Assembly (NCBI RefSeq): GCF_030247195.1
Contig: NC_080672.1
Location: 363,746,271-363,810,270 of the forward strand
From: Topomyia yanbarensis
Taxonomy: Eukaryota > Arthropoda > Insecta > Diptera > Culicidae
Reading direction: 5' to 3'
DNA length: 64,000 bases
The notes beneath the pieces were generated by a model. That model saw only the letters and a program-made list of their open reading frames with translations. It ran no database searches and was not told where the DNA came from. Positions 46,201 through 57,990 of this stretch are shown here, piece after piece. The first letter of the stretch is position 1, and each line of letters begins with the position of its first letter. The position numbers and the translations under genes are program-made.

Positions 46201-46269
46201 ATATTTAATTAGCTTAATCAGCATGAGCTCAATGTTATCTTCATGTGATTATATTTTGAAATGTTGATG

Positions 46270-46465
46270 GAATGAGTTTGAAAGTGGTGGGAATGGGGGG
46301 TTTGTAGAGTGGGAGTGGAGGATGCGTCAGAAATCCTTCATCTTATTTCGGTATACGGGGTGGATGAAGGAAATGCGGTCGTGAGGGTGGTCCAAGGGGA
46401 GGGGAGTGATGAAGGAGGGAGGCGTAAGGGTAAGGCGGGGAGGGGGAGGGGCGGCGACGCAATAC
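46270..46465 (+). other. G-rich tract
   Basis: Runs such as GGGGGG, GGGGAGGGGAG and GGCGGGGAGGGGGAGGGGCGG lie on the plus strand in otherwise AT-rich DNA. Four closely spaced G-runs near 46435-46455 could form a G-quadruplex. No gene is associated. Confidence 0.6.
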
Positions 46466-46479
46466 TCAACTGCATATTT

Positions 46480-49180
46480 TGCCTTCCATTTGAAATCGGT
46501 TCAGTCATCACCGAAGAACCGATGTGACTTTAATTGTAGAATATGCCCGGAATTCCGGACTTCCGGAATCGTCGATAGAGGACAATATATTCAAAGAATG
46601 TTTGATTGGCAATCAGTGATCTAGATCTGCAATTAGAAGTAATTTGGTGACCATTTCAATAGTTTTTAGCCTCTGAGGTATTACGATTGTACCGGATTAT
46701 ATGGGAAATTCCAGTGTATCCTTACTAACACCCCTGTAACTACGGAAGCAAGCATCAGAACCGAATGAAATTCAGCAGCAGTCAATGGTATTACTGTATC
46801 TTACATTTGTAATCAAGTTTGTAAAAATCGGTAGAGAATTCATTGGGGAATGGGTGTGATATTAGCTTAGCAACTTGGCGGGTTCCCCGGGGGCGTCATG
46901 AACCGTCATAGGTGGCCAATGTGGTCAAAGCTGCTTTGATTGATCATTAGTGATCCAGACCCACAAACTAGAGTAATGAGTAAAAATTTCTGAAGTGGCC
47001 CCCTCATTTTTCACAAAGTTGTGAATTTTGCAAAACATGTTTTAATTTTATTGTTTAGGTACCCCTAAACATCTTCATGAAATATTTTGTCGTTATTCGA
47101 AATATTTCTAATAGTTTTAGTTAGTTGAAATTTTATACACCTTTTTATTAAAATATTTTTTTACAGCCAAAGCTTAATTTCGAATTGCACCAAACTTCAC
47201 TGGTGGTTTGACAAATGTTGAGTCTATGAAATGTCGAAAAAAGTTTAAACAAATGCTAACTATTTCTACTATTTTTTAAACAATTTTTCAATAAAATGCA
47301 GTTTTAAATGGTTTCTTCACGCGATATTCATACCGTTTAAATTGTAAAATGTTGCATATTTTATCAGCTTTCAATTCCAAGAATAAAATTTTTGAGCAAA
47401 CATAAGGTTTTTAAAATATTTGATTTTTTGTGTTACCCGGCATGCGAAAAACAACGCGCGTGCGAAACAGTCGCTGGTCGCCACGGCACGCTTGGACCAA
47501 CATCGCATGAGCGAGTCGGTGGGAGCTCGCCATGACTCTGACTACATCAAATGCAAAGCTAGAGAATGAGTTTCGTTGCGATAGTCTTATCGATAATACT
47601 CAGTGTAACACATCTTGTGTTATCTAAAAATGTACCATCTAATTTACCTTCATCAATTGTTATTGCATTTCAGGACAAGTTTTTTTGCTGAGAATCGTGA
47701 ATTTCATAGTGCAAAATAGAGAATCAATATTTTTGAAATAACTCTTCGTCCAATCAAACCATTGTAATTTTATTATAATTGTACAAACAGTATAATGTAT
47801 AATCAGTACAAACTAGCTCTATACGCGGTAGTTTATTTATTGCTTCATTGAAGATCTGTTCTTGCTCACGAGAGAATAACCATTTCTTTAGCATATGTAA
47901 AAATCAATTCGATTGCATATTTGCAATCCATATTTATTTTAATTTATGCGAATCAACGGAAAGATTTTCCCTCGCACATTGGTTATGTTTTTTTTTTTAT
48001 TTTATGCAAAGAATTACTGCACTCTTCAGGGTGAACTATCAACCACAGAATTATAACTTATTTCAACAAACGAAAACGATTAAGTAATAAACTGTTTGTA
48101 CAAACAATATAAACAGTATGTATGTATAAAGTATAATCGCACCAACTGGTCTCCTAAGACTGATTGATTGAGTCCGTCGCACGCCATTTGTCAACCGAAA
48201 CCTATTATTGCCAACTTTTATACTTGTCTAAACGTATCGCGGAGCGTACGGCAGGTTCGCTAGTGCAATGCTGGTCCAAGCGTACCGTGGCGACCAGCGA
48301 CTGTTTCGCACGCGCGTTGTTTTTCGCATGCCGGGTAACACAAAAAATCAAATATTTTAAAAACCTTATGTTTGCTCAAAAATTTTATTCTTGGAATTGA
48401 AAGCTGATAAAATATGCAACATTTTACAACTTAAACGGTATGAATATCGCGTGAAGAAACCAGTTAAAACTGCATTTTTTTGAAAAATTGTTTAAAAAAT
48501 AGTAGAAATAGTTAAGATTTGTTTAAACTTTTTTCGACATTTTATAGACTAAGCATTTGTCAAACCACCAGTGAAGTTTGGTGCAATTCGAAATTAAGCT
48601 TTGGCTGTAAAAAATATTTTAATGAAAAGATGTATAAATTTTCAATTAACTAAAACTATTAGAAATATTTCGAATAACGACAAAATATTTCACAAAGATG
48701 TTTAGGTGTACCTAAACAATAAAATTAAAACATGTTTTGCAAAATTCACAACTTTGTGAAAAATGGGGGGGCCACTTCAGAAATTTTTACTCTAATGTTA
48801 CATCAATTTTAATATGTTTTACATCATTTGAACATCATGGTGGTACCAGTTTATATGGGAATTTGCTGTGTGACCGCATTCTTCAACACGTAACTCCGGA
48901 ACCGGAAGTCGAATCAACCAAAAATTCAATAGCAGCTTATGGGAGCGTTATACCTTTCAGATGAAACTAAGTTTGCGAAAATCGGTTCAGCCATCTCTGA
49001 GAAAATTGTGTGAGTTTAAATGACTCACACACATACACACACATACATACACACAGACATTTGCCGATCTCGACGAACTGAATCGAATGGTATATGACAC
49101 TCGGCCCTCCGGACCTCGGTTAAAAAGTCGATTTTTACAGTGATTGCATAGCCTTTCTTTATATGAGAAAGGCAAAAAAT
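46480..49180 (+). repeat. CCGGAAGTCGG-module repeat, interrupted by a foldback element
   Basis: It has the same modules and tail as 45210-46200 (AATCGGTTCAGCCATCTC, CTCGGCCCTCCGGACCTCGG, ATGAGAAAGGCAAAAA). The 46978-48792 element splits it at TAAT. Confidence 0.7.
46978..48792. mobile_element. 1.8-kb foldback element with about 537-bp inverted arms
   Basis: Left arm 46978-47515 and right arm 48256-48792 are near-complementary. The outermost bases are GAGTAAAAATTTCTGAAGTG and the inner ends lie near CGCGTGCGAAACAGTCGCTG. TAAT flanks both sides (46974-46977 and 48793-48796). The 740-bp middle is AT-rich without an ORF. The arms end in GC-rich DNA while the outer arms are AT-rich. No known transposase relation. 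Confidence 0.8.
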
Positions 49181-49194
49181 GTTTTTTTTTTATT

Positions 49195-49430
49195 TTTGTA
49201 TATTTGTATCTTTAAGGTAAAAAACTTAATGTCGAAATGACATAATTTCGAAACCGTCATATTTGAAGTTTTAAAGTTATGGAGAAAATATTACTCTCAT
49301 TTGGACTTCCGCCCATTTCACATGTTGGTCTAGATATAACGCCAAAGTTATTTTATCAGATGATGTGCTTTTTAACGTTTGTAAAATTCATCGAAGATAC
49401 TAAACCTCCGAAATTGGCGGTTGCAAAATG
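49195..49430 (+). repeat. AT-rich repeat related to 1790-2366
   Basis: It shares ACATAATTTCGAAACCGTCA, TTATTTTATCAGATGATGTG and GAAGATACTAAACCTCCGAA with the first region. Confidence 0.6.
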
Positions 49431-51077
49431 ATGTAATCTTGACCTTAAATTACTGTTTGCGAACATTTATTTTACCTATTCATATAATTGGTAATACAAG
49501 GATCAGGACCTGCTAGAGTCGAACGGAAAACGCAATTTTTCATATGTTTTACTCGACTTTCGGAAAGTGTTATCCTCGTTATTACGTTTTCGTCTCAACT
49601 CTACGCATTCCCAACATAAAGGCATGTTCTGCAAATGTTGAATGCTGTGCAATTTTTCGGTGAGCATTTCTATGTTTCATGTTTCTGTGTTTCCAACTTC
49701 GCTTCCTATTAAAAAAGACCCTAATCCATATTACAGTACATCCATTCAAAAGTGAGCTCAATATGATAGGAAATCTGAGGATTATGATTGATTTTAGAAC
49801 TCTGAAATGAGTGTCTATTGGAATGTTTTCAGGCAGGTATGTGATATTGATGTGATTAGACAACTGTTAGATCCAGACCAATAGATCAGTTACAGGCCCA
49901 TTCCCACAACTTTTCAAAAGTCCTCATGATGTTTAAAATGACAGATTATCAATGTACTGATTTGATAATTATTATTGTAATATTGAATGCAGTCAGTCAG
50001 CATCGATGAATTATTCTCATCAATCCAATTATTTTTTTTTTGGGTGGGGGTTACAGTTTTCGCATTCGTGAACAGAATAAGGCGATATTTCACCTACTTC
50101 GACCAGCAATAAAAAAGCAAACATGCTATGTAACATTGTTTGCTCTCCAACTTTTCTCGACAAGACAGCATTGGATCTCATCTTTTCGCGGTATAATATG
50201 AGATGATATTTTCGCGCCTAATGTAAAACTGCCGAATAACTAATGGTTTCGCAAAAATGAGTAGATACAGATCCTTAGAATGAAAATACTGCAATAATGT
50301 GGGAAAATAAATTCTATAACGTAATATATTAATGGTTTTTCTTGAACTTAATATATCACGAGGTTCGAAGCTGCGAAATTATCACGCTTCCATACTGCAT
50401 TGTCAGCAAATTCTCGCAATTTCTTGAAAGGTGAAAAGTCGGGTCCGTGCCTACTAAGGATGAAAAAGCTGTGCGATAAACTGCTTGTCGTGAGAATGAG
50501 CGAATATTTTAACCTCTGATATTGAACAATAAATAGGCGACAAAGGGTAATCCATAACCAACAAGCTATAACTTTTAAAATATTCAATATAGATATTTAA
50601 TGTCTTCAGTAAAGTTATTCGCAAAAGTAAGAGCTACAAATTTGCTGAAGACATCATTTCAATACAATCACTTCTTAGAAAATTTATGAAAATATCTCAC
50701 TCGTAGGTGGATTAATCAGCAAAAAATAATTCCAATAGATAGCTGTAGAATTCTTTCTCTCAATATAAAAAAAAAATATCTGAACATTATAACCTCCTAG
50801 TTTTAAGTATTTAAAATGTAAAAAAAAAACAAAAGGATTTGGCACCGCCAAGCTAACGCATTTGTGCCTATCAAATAAACGAACTGAATAAAAAAACAAA
50901 GTGTGTCACCGTCGATATGTTGCTCGACAGGTTCGTGGCAGTCGTGCATTTATATTTACTTGCCAAGTGTAATAGAAATATTATAGACATTTCCACAATG
51001 TTATATTGAACGCAACCAGCTTTTAAATCATAGTTTGGATAAATGAGAAATTGCACCACAAGGTGGCTTATAACAGG
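49431..51077. other. AT-rich DNA, no gene seen
   Basis: Only short frames without domains are present. A phrase TGAAGACAT with RAGCTA words near 50600-50655 recalls dispersed repeats elsewhere, but no family is assigned. Confidence 0.4.
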
Positions 51078-52515
51078 TTTTTTTTTTGAGAACTTTCAAA
51101 AAAACCCTGAGTAAGCAGGAAAAAATGTACAAAATCGAACGTCTCACGGAATGGGTTTGGGTTGCCACCCGACTCGCTATAATCACTGCTCACCGTACGG
51201 CATTACTTCGGAGAGGGGTTTTTATGTGCATAGCAAACACTCCAACCCTAACTCCTTAGTAGTTAGTTTCTTCAGAAGGGTTGCAAAACCACTCCTCGAC
51301 ACACCACCAGTTCTCGACCTTCCACACATACTGGCAGTTATAGCAGCTAGATGTGGGTCGAGGCTTAGTGCTCTTTCCCTACGAAGACAATCTGGATGGC
51401 AAACTTCAGATTGTCCAAAATTCCGGTGGAGCAGGGCGTCCGGTTCGCTGGTGCCGCAATGATCCGCGATTGCTGGTGTCTCGTCGCGGTCTACTCAGTC
51501 TACTCCTCGGCGGTGAATCTAGCTTACGCCGACGGAGAGTTCCCCGGCAAAAGAAGTTCTCCCAATACCGACTCTTCTTTGGTTTTAGCACCACAGCTTC
51601 TTGAGCCCTTTGGCTCCCTGTCCAGTGCCATTTAGCACTGTAACTCCTATGGGCCCTTGGGTTTCCCTTCTCGCTCAACTGCCCCAATGGATCTAGCCTA
51701 CTCCGGCGAGAAAGGTTCTCCCGAAGCCGAGCGGTAGATACCGATGTTCATTTCCGTGAGTCATTTAGCTCTCCTCTTCGGCCCGATCTACTCAATCTAG
51801 TCTCGCGCGATGGTGCTAGCCTACTCAACGGGCCAACCCAGTAGGTGCTGAGGTCCATATAGCGATTCCGGTTGGTGTGTAGCTGGCTCCCCAGAGACCC
51901 ACTGCTAGCTATTCGACGCGGTCTACTCGGTTTAATCCCCGGTGGTGGAATTAGTCTGCTCAAGAGCTACCCGGTAGGGTGTCGAGATCGGTCCGGCGAT
52001 TACGGTGAAGCCTGACATCGCGTACTACTCAACTGGTCCCCGGCGGTGGAGCGGTGGACCCAGTCTACACCGTTGGATCGTTTCCCGGCGGCGGAATTTC
52101 TCCCGAAACCCGATTTGTGGTTCCACGGCCAATGACACTACTTTGTTGGTCCCTTCGCCACTTCCTTTGCAGCCTGGAGAGTATACTAGTATACATCTTA
52201 TCAACTATATTGTCAACTGTTACACCAGGCATACCCCCTACGAACTTCTTCGAACCTAGGGCATTCGAAGGCCACGTGTTGCGGTGTCTCTTGCATGTTC
52301 GCACCCTCCGGGCAAAGGGGTGACGAACCATGTCCAAACCGATGTAAGTACTTCCGAAAGCATCCGTGCCCCGCAAAAACTGCACCCAAGCCGACACATT
52401 TGGGATGAGCCGGTGGGTACAAGGTTTCTCCGCGTTGTCCCATTCTTGTTGCCACTTAGCAGACGAGTCCGCTAGGGTCGGTCTCCTTGCATTGCGTGCA
52501 TTTCTTCGCTGGTAG
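51078..52515 (-). mobile_element. R1-clade retrotransposon 3' end (copy B)
   Basis: It is inverted relative to copy A (2367-4735). It keeps only the last part of ORF2 and the GC-rich 3' UTR, and ends in poly-T on the plus strand (51078-51087), which is a poly-A tail on its own strand. Matching landmarks include TGCTATGCACATAAAA and GTGTGTCGAGGAGT. Heavy 5' truncation is typical of this class. Confidence 0.8.
52065..52512 (-). pseudogene. R1-like ORF2 C-terminal fragment
   Basis: The frames read KWQQEWDNAEK, HRLIPNVSAWV, then a zinc-binding block GHGCFRKYLHRFGHGSSPLC and HVAFECPRFEEVRRG, ending GVTVDNIVDKMYTSILSR. It matches copy A at 3470-3800 and has frameshifts between the blocks. Confidence 0.8.
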
Positions 52516-53900
52516 CGTATGTGTGTATGTGTCAAAAATGTCACTCATTTTTCTCGGAGGTGGATGGACATAAATCGAATACCAGTAATAAATCGTTGGA
52601 AGCTGATTCGTCGAGAAAACAATGTTTGAAGGTCAATGAGTCGGCATTGGCTCTTGTAATCAGGTAAATTATACGGCTCTCGCCTCGGAAGGTGCAAAGT
52701 CCCAGATGGGGGTTTTGCTTAAGCTCCGACTCCTGGTATGGGAGTCCTGGAGTTGGCACTCAAGGCCTCTTTAGTTCCGAGTCCCAGGGCGTTGTGGAAG
52801 TAGGGGAGCTTTCGGATGTGTGGCGGTTCTAAAGAAAATAACACACTTCCTACCTTACGTACAAATTTATTCCGGTTCGGGTGCGGTGGTGACGATGGCG
52901 TGAGTTTTCGATGGCGGCAGGCAGCGGGCGACGATGATCATGGATGACACGTGCGGCAAGCAGGTAAGTTGAGCTATATTTTATGGGCTACGAGGACGGG
53001 AGAGCCACGGGGATTTCAATTTACTGCATCCGGGACCACGAGAAACGGGTGGTTCTGCATTTGGGCGCACAGGCCTTGTCGTCCTTGGCGTTTAGCAGGC
53101 GAAAGTGCCGGAATGTACGAGGCAATCGTGTCCTGCGACGATGTCCTTGACGGTGAGCCGTTACTTTTAGTTTTAGGAAAACGGCGACCCAGTTTGGAAA
53201 AGGACGTTGCGGTAACTGTCCAGCTAATAATGTTCGTTTATCTCAACTTTTTCCACGAGGGCCGTAGCGATGGCACCTCGAACACGTCTCACACTTTCTA
53301 TCGTCCAAGTCCAACTCCCCAATCGCCTTCTCTTATCGTAGCCTTCTAACCAACTCCAACTCCCGCTCACTATCTCTCTCGCTCTCACTCTTTCCGTTTC
53401 ATTTCCGCGCCAATCCACTGCATTTTTCACCCAAACTCTGCATTCTAATCCACATCTCTTCTTTACCGACCGCCCACTTTAAATTCACCGTTGCTCCTAC
53501 ACTAACTGATTATAATTTATCCTTACGGTTCACACATCTTTAATAAGACTAAGTTGCGTTACGGTAACAAAATGGTGCGGATCTCTCCGTGGAAGCTGCC
53601 TCAAGGCGTAACGAAGAAAGAAAGGATCATCCAAAAATTTCGAAGTTTATATGGAAATTAGTATGGAAAATCGGTTGAAAATGAAAATAAATTTATTAAA
53701 AAATCACCTCATCAATCAATTCATGGGAACACTATATATTTCTAAAGGTATTCTTCTACTGAACATAATCGTGGAACATTGTAAGTTTGTGAAAATTCAC
53801 TGAGGAAAGTTATTAGCTAAAGAAGCAGCGTGACTTCAAAGCAAGTGGATTTTATTATTAATCATAGCAACCCTGTTTGAATAGCTCCATCGTTATACAA
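52516..53900. other. Unclassified GC-richer block
   Basis: The 52860-53200 part is GC-rich, and 53330-53480 is strongly pyrimidine-rich on the plus strand (GA-rich on the minus). It could be the leader and LTR of an LTR retrotransposon read on the minus strand, but no gag, pol or paired LTR is visible. No domain is recognised in its frames. I make no firm call. Confidence 0.25.
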
Positions 53901-53904
53901 GTGT

Positions 53905-54440
53905 AAACTAGGCTTAGCACTCACCGCTCCCGTATGGCAGATACATCCCAATTGCTAGATCATGTGGAACTTTATCGAAACCTTTTGAGAAATCTATGTA
54001 CATCGCGTCAACTTGTCGCCGTTTCTCGATCTCATGCATAACTTTGTTCACAAAACAGATGAGATTAGTTGTTGTCGATCGTTGTTTCACAAAACCGTGC
54101 TGAAACTCAGAGATGATTGGTTGTGACGCGTGATACAAGGCCTTATGAACTATGGCTTCAAATACTTTTGCGATGCAGTTTAGGATGGAAATTCCACGAT
54201 AATTTTCTACGTTGTTAATATCACCTGTTTTGTGGATTGGAATGACGAAAGCCGTTTTCCAGGCTTCCGGAAAGGTTGCCTCTGAAAGTGATAGATTGAA
54301 GATGTGCGCTACGAAAAGTGACAAAGCATTAGCACATTCCTTTATGAAAAGTGGCGGCAGACCATCGACTCCAGCGCCTTTAGAAGTATCAACTTTCGTG
54401 AGTGCGGCGTAAACTTCTTCTTGGCCGACTGTTAATTGTC
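53905..54440 (-). pseudogene. Non-LTR reverse transcriptase fragment
   Basis: The minus strand reads AALTKVDTSKGAGVDGLPPL, FPEAWKTAFVIPIHKTGD, NVENYRGISILNCIAKVFEA, then EFQHGFVKQRSTTTNL and AMYIDFSKGFDKVPHDLA. These are the RT fingers and first palm motif. It is truncated before the ADD box. In the usual AFDKVPH motif, Ala is replaced by Gly. Clade uncertain (Jockey/CR1-group style). Confidence 0.75.
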
Positions 54441-54494
54441 AAACAAAGTTCATCCGGCTCATTTTGTGGGGTTATGTCGGTTGGTGTAATTACA

Positions 54495-54755
54495 TCATTC
54501 GTTCAGCATGGTGTTACTAGTTTATATGGGAATTTGATGTGTGACCGCACTCTTCAACCCGCAGCCCCGGAACCGGAAGTCAGATCAGCTAAAAATTCTA
54601 TAGCGTCTTGTGGGAGCGTTATATCCTTCATTTGTGTTAATCGGTTCAGCCACCTTCGAGAAAATTGTGTGAGTTTAAATGACACACATACACACAGACA
54701 TTTTCCGATCTTGACGACTTTCTTTGCATCAGAAAGGCAAAACATAAAAACATGG
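54495..54755 (+). repeat. CCGGAAGTCGG-module repeat, short copy
   Basis: GGTGTTACTAGTTTATATGG, CCGGAACCGGAAGTCAGATC, AATCGGTTCAGCCACCTTCG, a short ACAC tract and CAGAAAGGCAAAAC follow the order of 48840-49175. Confidence 0.7.
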
Positions 54756-55780
54756 CATCTACCCATTACTGCCAGCTCAAAATACTTTATTAGCTGTTCG
54801 TGAAATTGCCAAACCTTATGATTTCAGTCTACACAACGACAGAACAATCACTAAAAATGCTTTTGTTTATGACCAGTCAACCGATTGGTTGGTTGGCCCT
54901 CAATGTTCATGTTCTCATTAACGGTCGAAGTTTGACTTCCGCAAATATCACGCTAGCAACAATTACCACGGCGAACAGCAAGATGAAAGTAAATTTTTGA
55001 TGCTACATCCCATCCCGGAACTCTTTTGTTTCGAAAGACTTACTTTACAGGACAGTTGAAACGATCCTGCTTACACTGGTTTACAATCGAACATATGACG
55101 ACTGACTGATGAGATTGCTACATAACATTGATTCCACCAGACCATACCAATTCAATCTAAAAATGTAACATCTCCCATATAACCTTACAACATATGATTT
55201 TTCACACTCGAATTATTCGCTTCGGAGGCGGAATCCATCGCTCGGCCCTATCTGCTATCCATCATCTAGTTGATCGGCCATAAACAACAAAAACCACCGA
55301 GGGAGAGCGCACAGCTAAAAAAACCGTCTTTGACAAAGGGCCAGGAACGGAACGGAGCAATACTCGGTAGGTAGGTACTGCGAGAAAATATGTGCAATTA
55401 AAAATACCTCGCACCCCGCCTGACTGAAGAGCGGCGCAACAGGCTGTGGCGGAAAGATTTTCCCGCGTAGTATCCGCGAGGATCACTTTCCCAGGGTGGC
55501 GTGTGTGGTGACAGCACAGAATCTGAGGTAGGATCGTACAGTCGCGGATGGGTGTGGGAAGTTGCAGTAGATTGTACAGCAGACGATAGGTTTTTGCGCT
55601 ATCAACTGTCGTCTCTGTACGACGAGATGCCCGATGCCCTGTTGGTTGGCCAAATGATCATGATCTTTTTAATGTTTTTTTTTCGCGTTTCTTTCGGTCG
55701 TTTAGTTCGCGATGTATTAGTTCACATTTGCAAGTGGACCTAGAAGAAGTGTGCGCCATTCGGTTGTTCACCGATCACTC
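54756..55780. other. No gene supported
   Basis: Several frames of 66-80 codons (54800-55000, 55501-55743) have no recognisable domain. The 55200-55650 part is GC-balanced and may belong to the upstream region of the promoter-like site at 55792. Confidence 0.3.
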
Positions 55781-55791
55781 GAATCAACGGT

Positions 55792-55827
55792 TCAGTTTCA
55801 GTCGAGCTTTCGAGTAGAAAAGTAAGT
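55792..55827 (+). promoter_or_regulatory. Possible initiator and first-exon donor
   Basis: TCAGTT at 55792 matches the arthropod initiator. A strong GTAAGT donor follows at 55822. The downstream 55830-56500 stretch reads like a long insect 5' untranslated region, with many A-rich words and no long ORF. A 28-nt first exon is short, and no TATA or DPE is clear. If real, the gene would lie beyond the region examined or has unseen exons. Confidence 0.22.
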
Positions 55828-57229
55828 TATCAACAGTATCAACGGAACATTCGGGAGTGTGGAGGATTTTTTTTCTTCTGTGAGTGGATGTGAAAATTGG
55901 CCACTTGTTCCGTGTTTACGGAAATATCCTAGCGAGCGTGAATATATCGGAGATCGTGTGAATTTGAATTAATTACCACCGCTCGCGTGCACTGGAACCT
56001 GTAAAGGGCGATCGAAAGAGTGAGGAATTATCCAAGTTCACGTTGGAATCGTTTAAAATTAACAGATGCACTGACATAAATGTCAGCGAAGATACGGCCA
56101 CGTGCCCGGTTTATTAAAACAGAAAAAAATTGCTTCTTCGAAAATCAATGAAATCAATTGGTTCCGTGAAAAATCTAAGTGATTAAATAATTGCCGCTTA
56201 CATAAGTGATTGATCTCAATCGATAGCCGAGATCGAAAAGTGCGAATTGCGTGTGTGTGTCTTTGAAAAAAAAACTAAACAACAACTGTAATGAAGAAGA
56301 AAACTTGCACCCGTTGTTGAAATTACAAATTGGCAGCGGTACCGACCATCAGCGGAAAAGAAGTCCAAGCAAAAGAAAAAGTGTTCAATTAGTACTCTAT
56401 TTTCTATTTTCCCAGCCACTGATGAGTGTGTTTGCCGGCGATATTATTTTCTTTCTTTAATCCGCCTTCAGTTCGTCGCACTTCTGTATTTTATCACGGA
56501 TCTTTAGGTTGGGACAGTACGGTACAGGGAATCGGTACAGGAAGGGCACAAAGCGGGAGGACGGGTGTCGCTTAAACACAGCGGAAAGTAAAAACAAACT
56601 TCTAGGTTTTCCGAGCATGTGGGTTGCCAAATTTGCGGGAGTAGATTCGGGCGATCAGCATGTAATGGGATTAAAATTACTGTCTAGTTTTTTTACACGG
56701 GTTGTGTGAAGTGATGATGGTTTGCAGTTTGGTTAAACTTGAATTCAGCCCTCATTAATGTCATAGAAAAAAGTTACGTGTATTATGCGTGAAGTTATAT
56801 GCACAAATTCAGTGTATTCCAAAGATCCCAGACAATACTCATCCATCATTTTGCACATGCGAATGAAACAAAAAAAGCTTTTATGATCTGTTGCTGATCA
56901 AGGTTTTTACAGAGTCTTCGTGCCAGTTGCTAAGAAAAGATAATAGGTTACAACATGTTTGCATCACTTCTGACTTTTCTTTCTGTGTATTATATCTCCC
57001 GTTATTTTTGTTTCTTCTTTGTTTACTTGAAGTTTTCATTTTGCGCCGGGCTCTGACCCACGTATGAATGAATTTTCCTTATAAAACCCATAAATCCTTA
57101 TTGGATGTCGAACAAGCTTCGTCATCGAACACTTCGACATCCTGTTTAAAATCATACACAGTGAACTCGTTCGGATCACATACGATCTTCTTTCGGATAA
57201 AAGATAATCCATCAATTATTTTAAATATT
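55828..57229. other. No gene supported
   Basis: UTR-like or intergenic sequence. A TG repeat lies near 56250. Nothing else was recognised. Confidence 0.35.
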
Positions 57230-57460
57230 TAAAAACTGGCGCAAACATATTCAGCCGTGACAGATGTCTTGAAAGTTCGCCCAGATAAGCTAATAATTGT
57301 GATATTCTGTCTAAAGCAAGCAAACGACGTTGCTGGCGACATGTCTTTTATGAAGGACTACTGCGTCTAATTGCCCGCTCATAAAGTTGAGATCGACGGC
57401 GTGGTCATCGATTCGAGTTTGCCATGCACAGATCTAGTGAATTGGCTGTTTCAAGGATAC
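57230..57460 (+). pseudogene. Possible I-clade ORF1 fragment
   Basis: The frame reads KLAQTYSAVTDVLKVRPDKL then SFMKDYCV, a stop, LPAHKVEIDGVVIDSSLPCT and DLVNWLFQGYF. The last part resembles YVYIP..INGVVNDESWTWEDLLQYG of the ORF1 on the minus strand near 19800-19880. It is short and degraded. Confidence 0.35.
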
Positions 57461-57744
57461 TTTGTTCTAAATTTTGAATGACAATCGTAGTGGATGGAAC
57501 TAACCTGTATGTCACTTCAAACTTGTGTCAGGTGACTACGTTTAATTACGTCTTCATTACACGAAATTCAAATAGTAGCAATAAGGAAATTGTGCGAAGA
57601 TTCATGAGTATGACCCTCGCATTAGCAATACTGAAAAGTATGCCTTTTGTAGGGAGAGTCAACATGGTCTATTGCCAAGCCTCGCGTACAAATAGCGCGC
57701 GAGAATCTGAAGCTTAAAAGACGTTCTAAGCACTTGTTTGCGGA

Positions 57745-57990
57745 AATGACGGAGCCGTGGTATGCGTGGTATGGTTGAGTGGTATGCGTGATCGCCACTT
57801 ACCCAGTGTGCCTGGGTTCAATCCCAGCCGAAATCGTTGAGATTTGCTGAGGTGAAAAATCTGTGGTCACGCCTTCCTTCGGAAGGGAAGTGAAGCCGTT
57901 GGTACCGGTCCATGTGTTGCTGGGCCGATAACTAGGGTCCAGATCGTGGAGTCTGTTCTCTGGTGTCAGTGATTAAGCACTCACTGCAAA
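57745..57990 (+). mobile_element. tRNA-derived SINE
   Basis: TGGTTGAGTGG (57772-57782) is a good A box and GGTTCAATCCC (57815-57825) a good B box, 32 bases apart. The T arm CTGGG/CCCAG pairs. A tRNA-unrelated body follows (CCTTCCTTCGGAAGGGAAGT, CTGGGCCGATAACTAGGGT). The 3' border is uncertain. Such SINEs are transcribed by RNA polymerase III and moved by LINE enzymes. Confidence 0.75.

Noticed and set aside
52516..53900. LTR retrotransposon or host gene
   Set aside because: Composition is suggestive only. There is no paired LTR, gag/pol motif or splice-consistent exon, so no call was made beyond an unclassified block.
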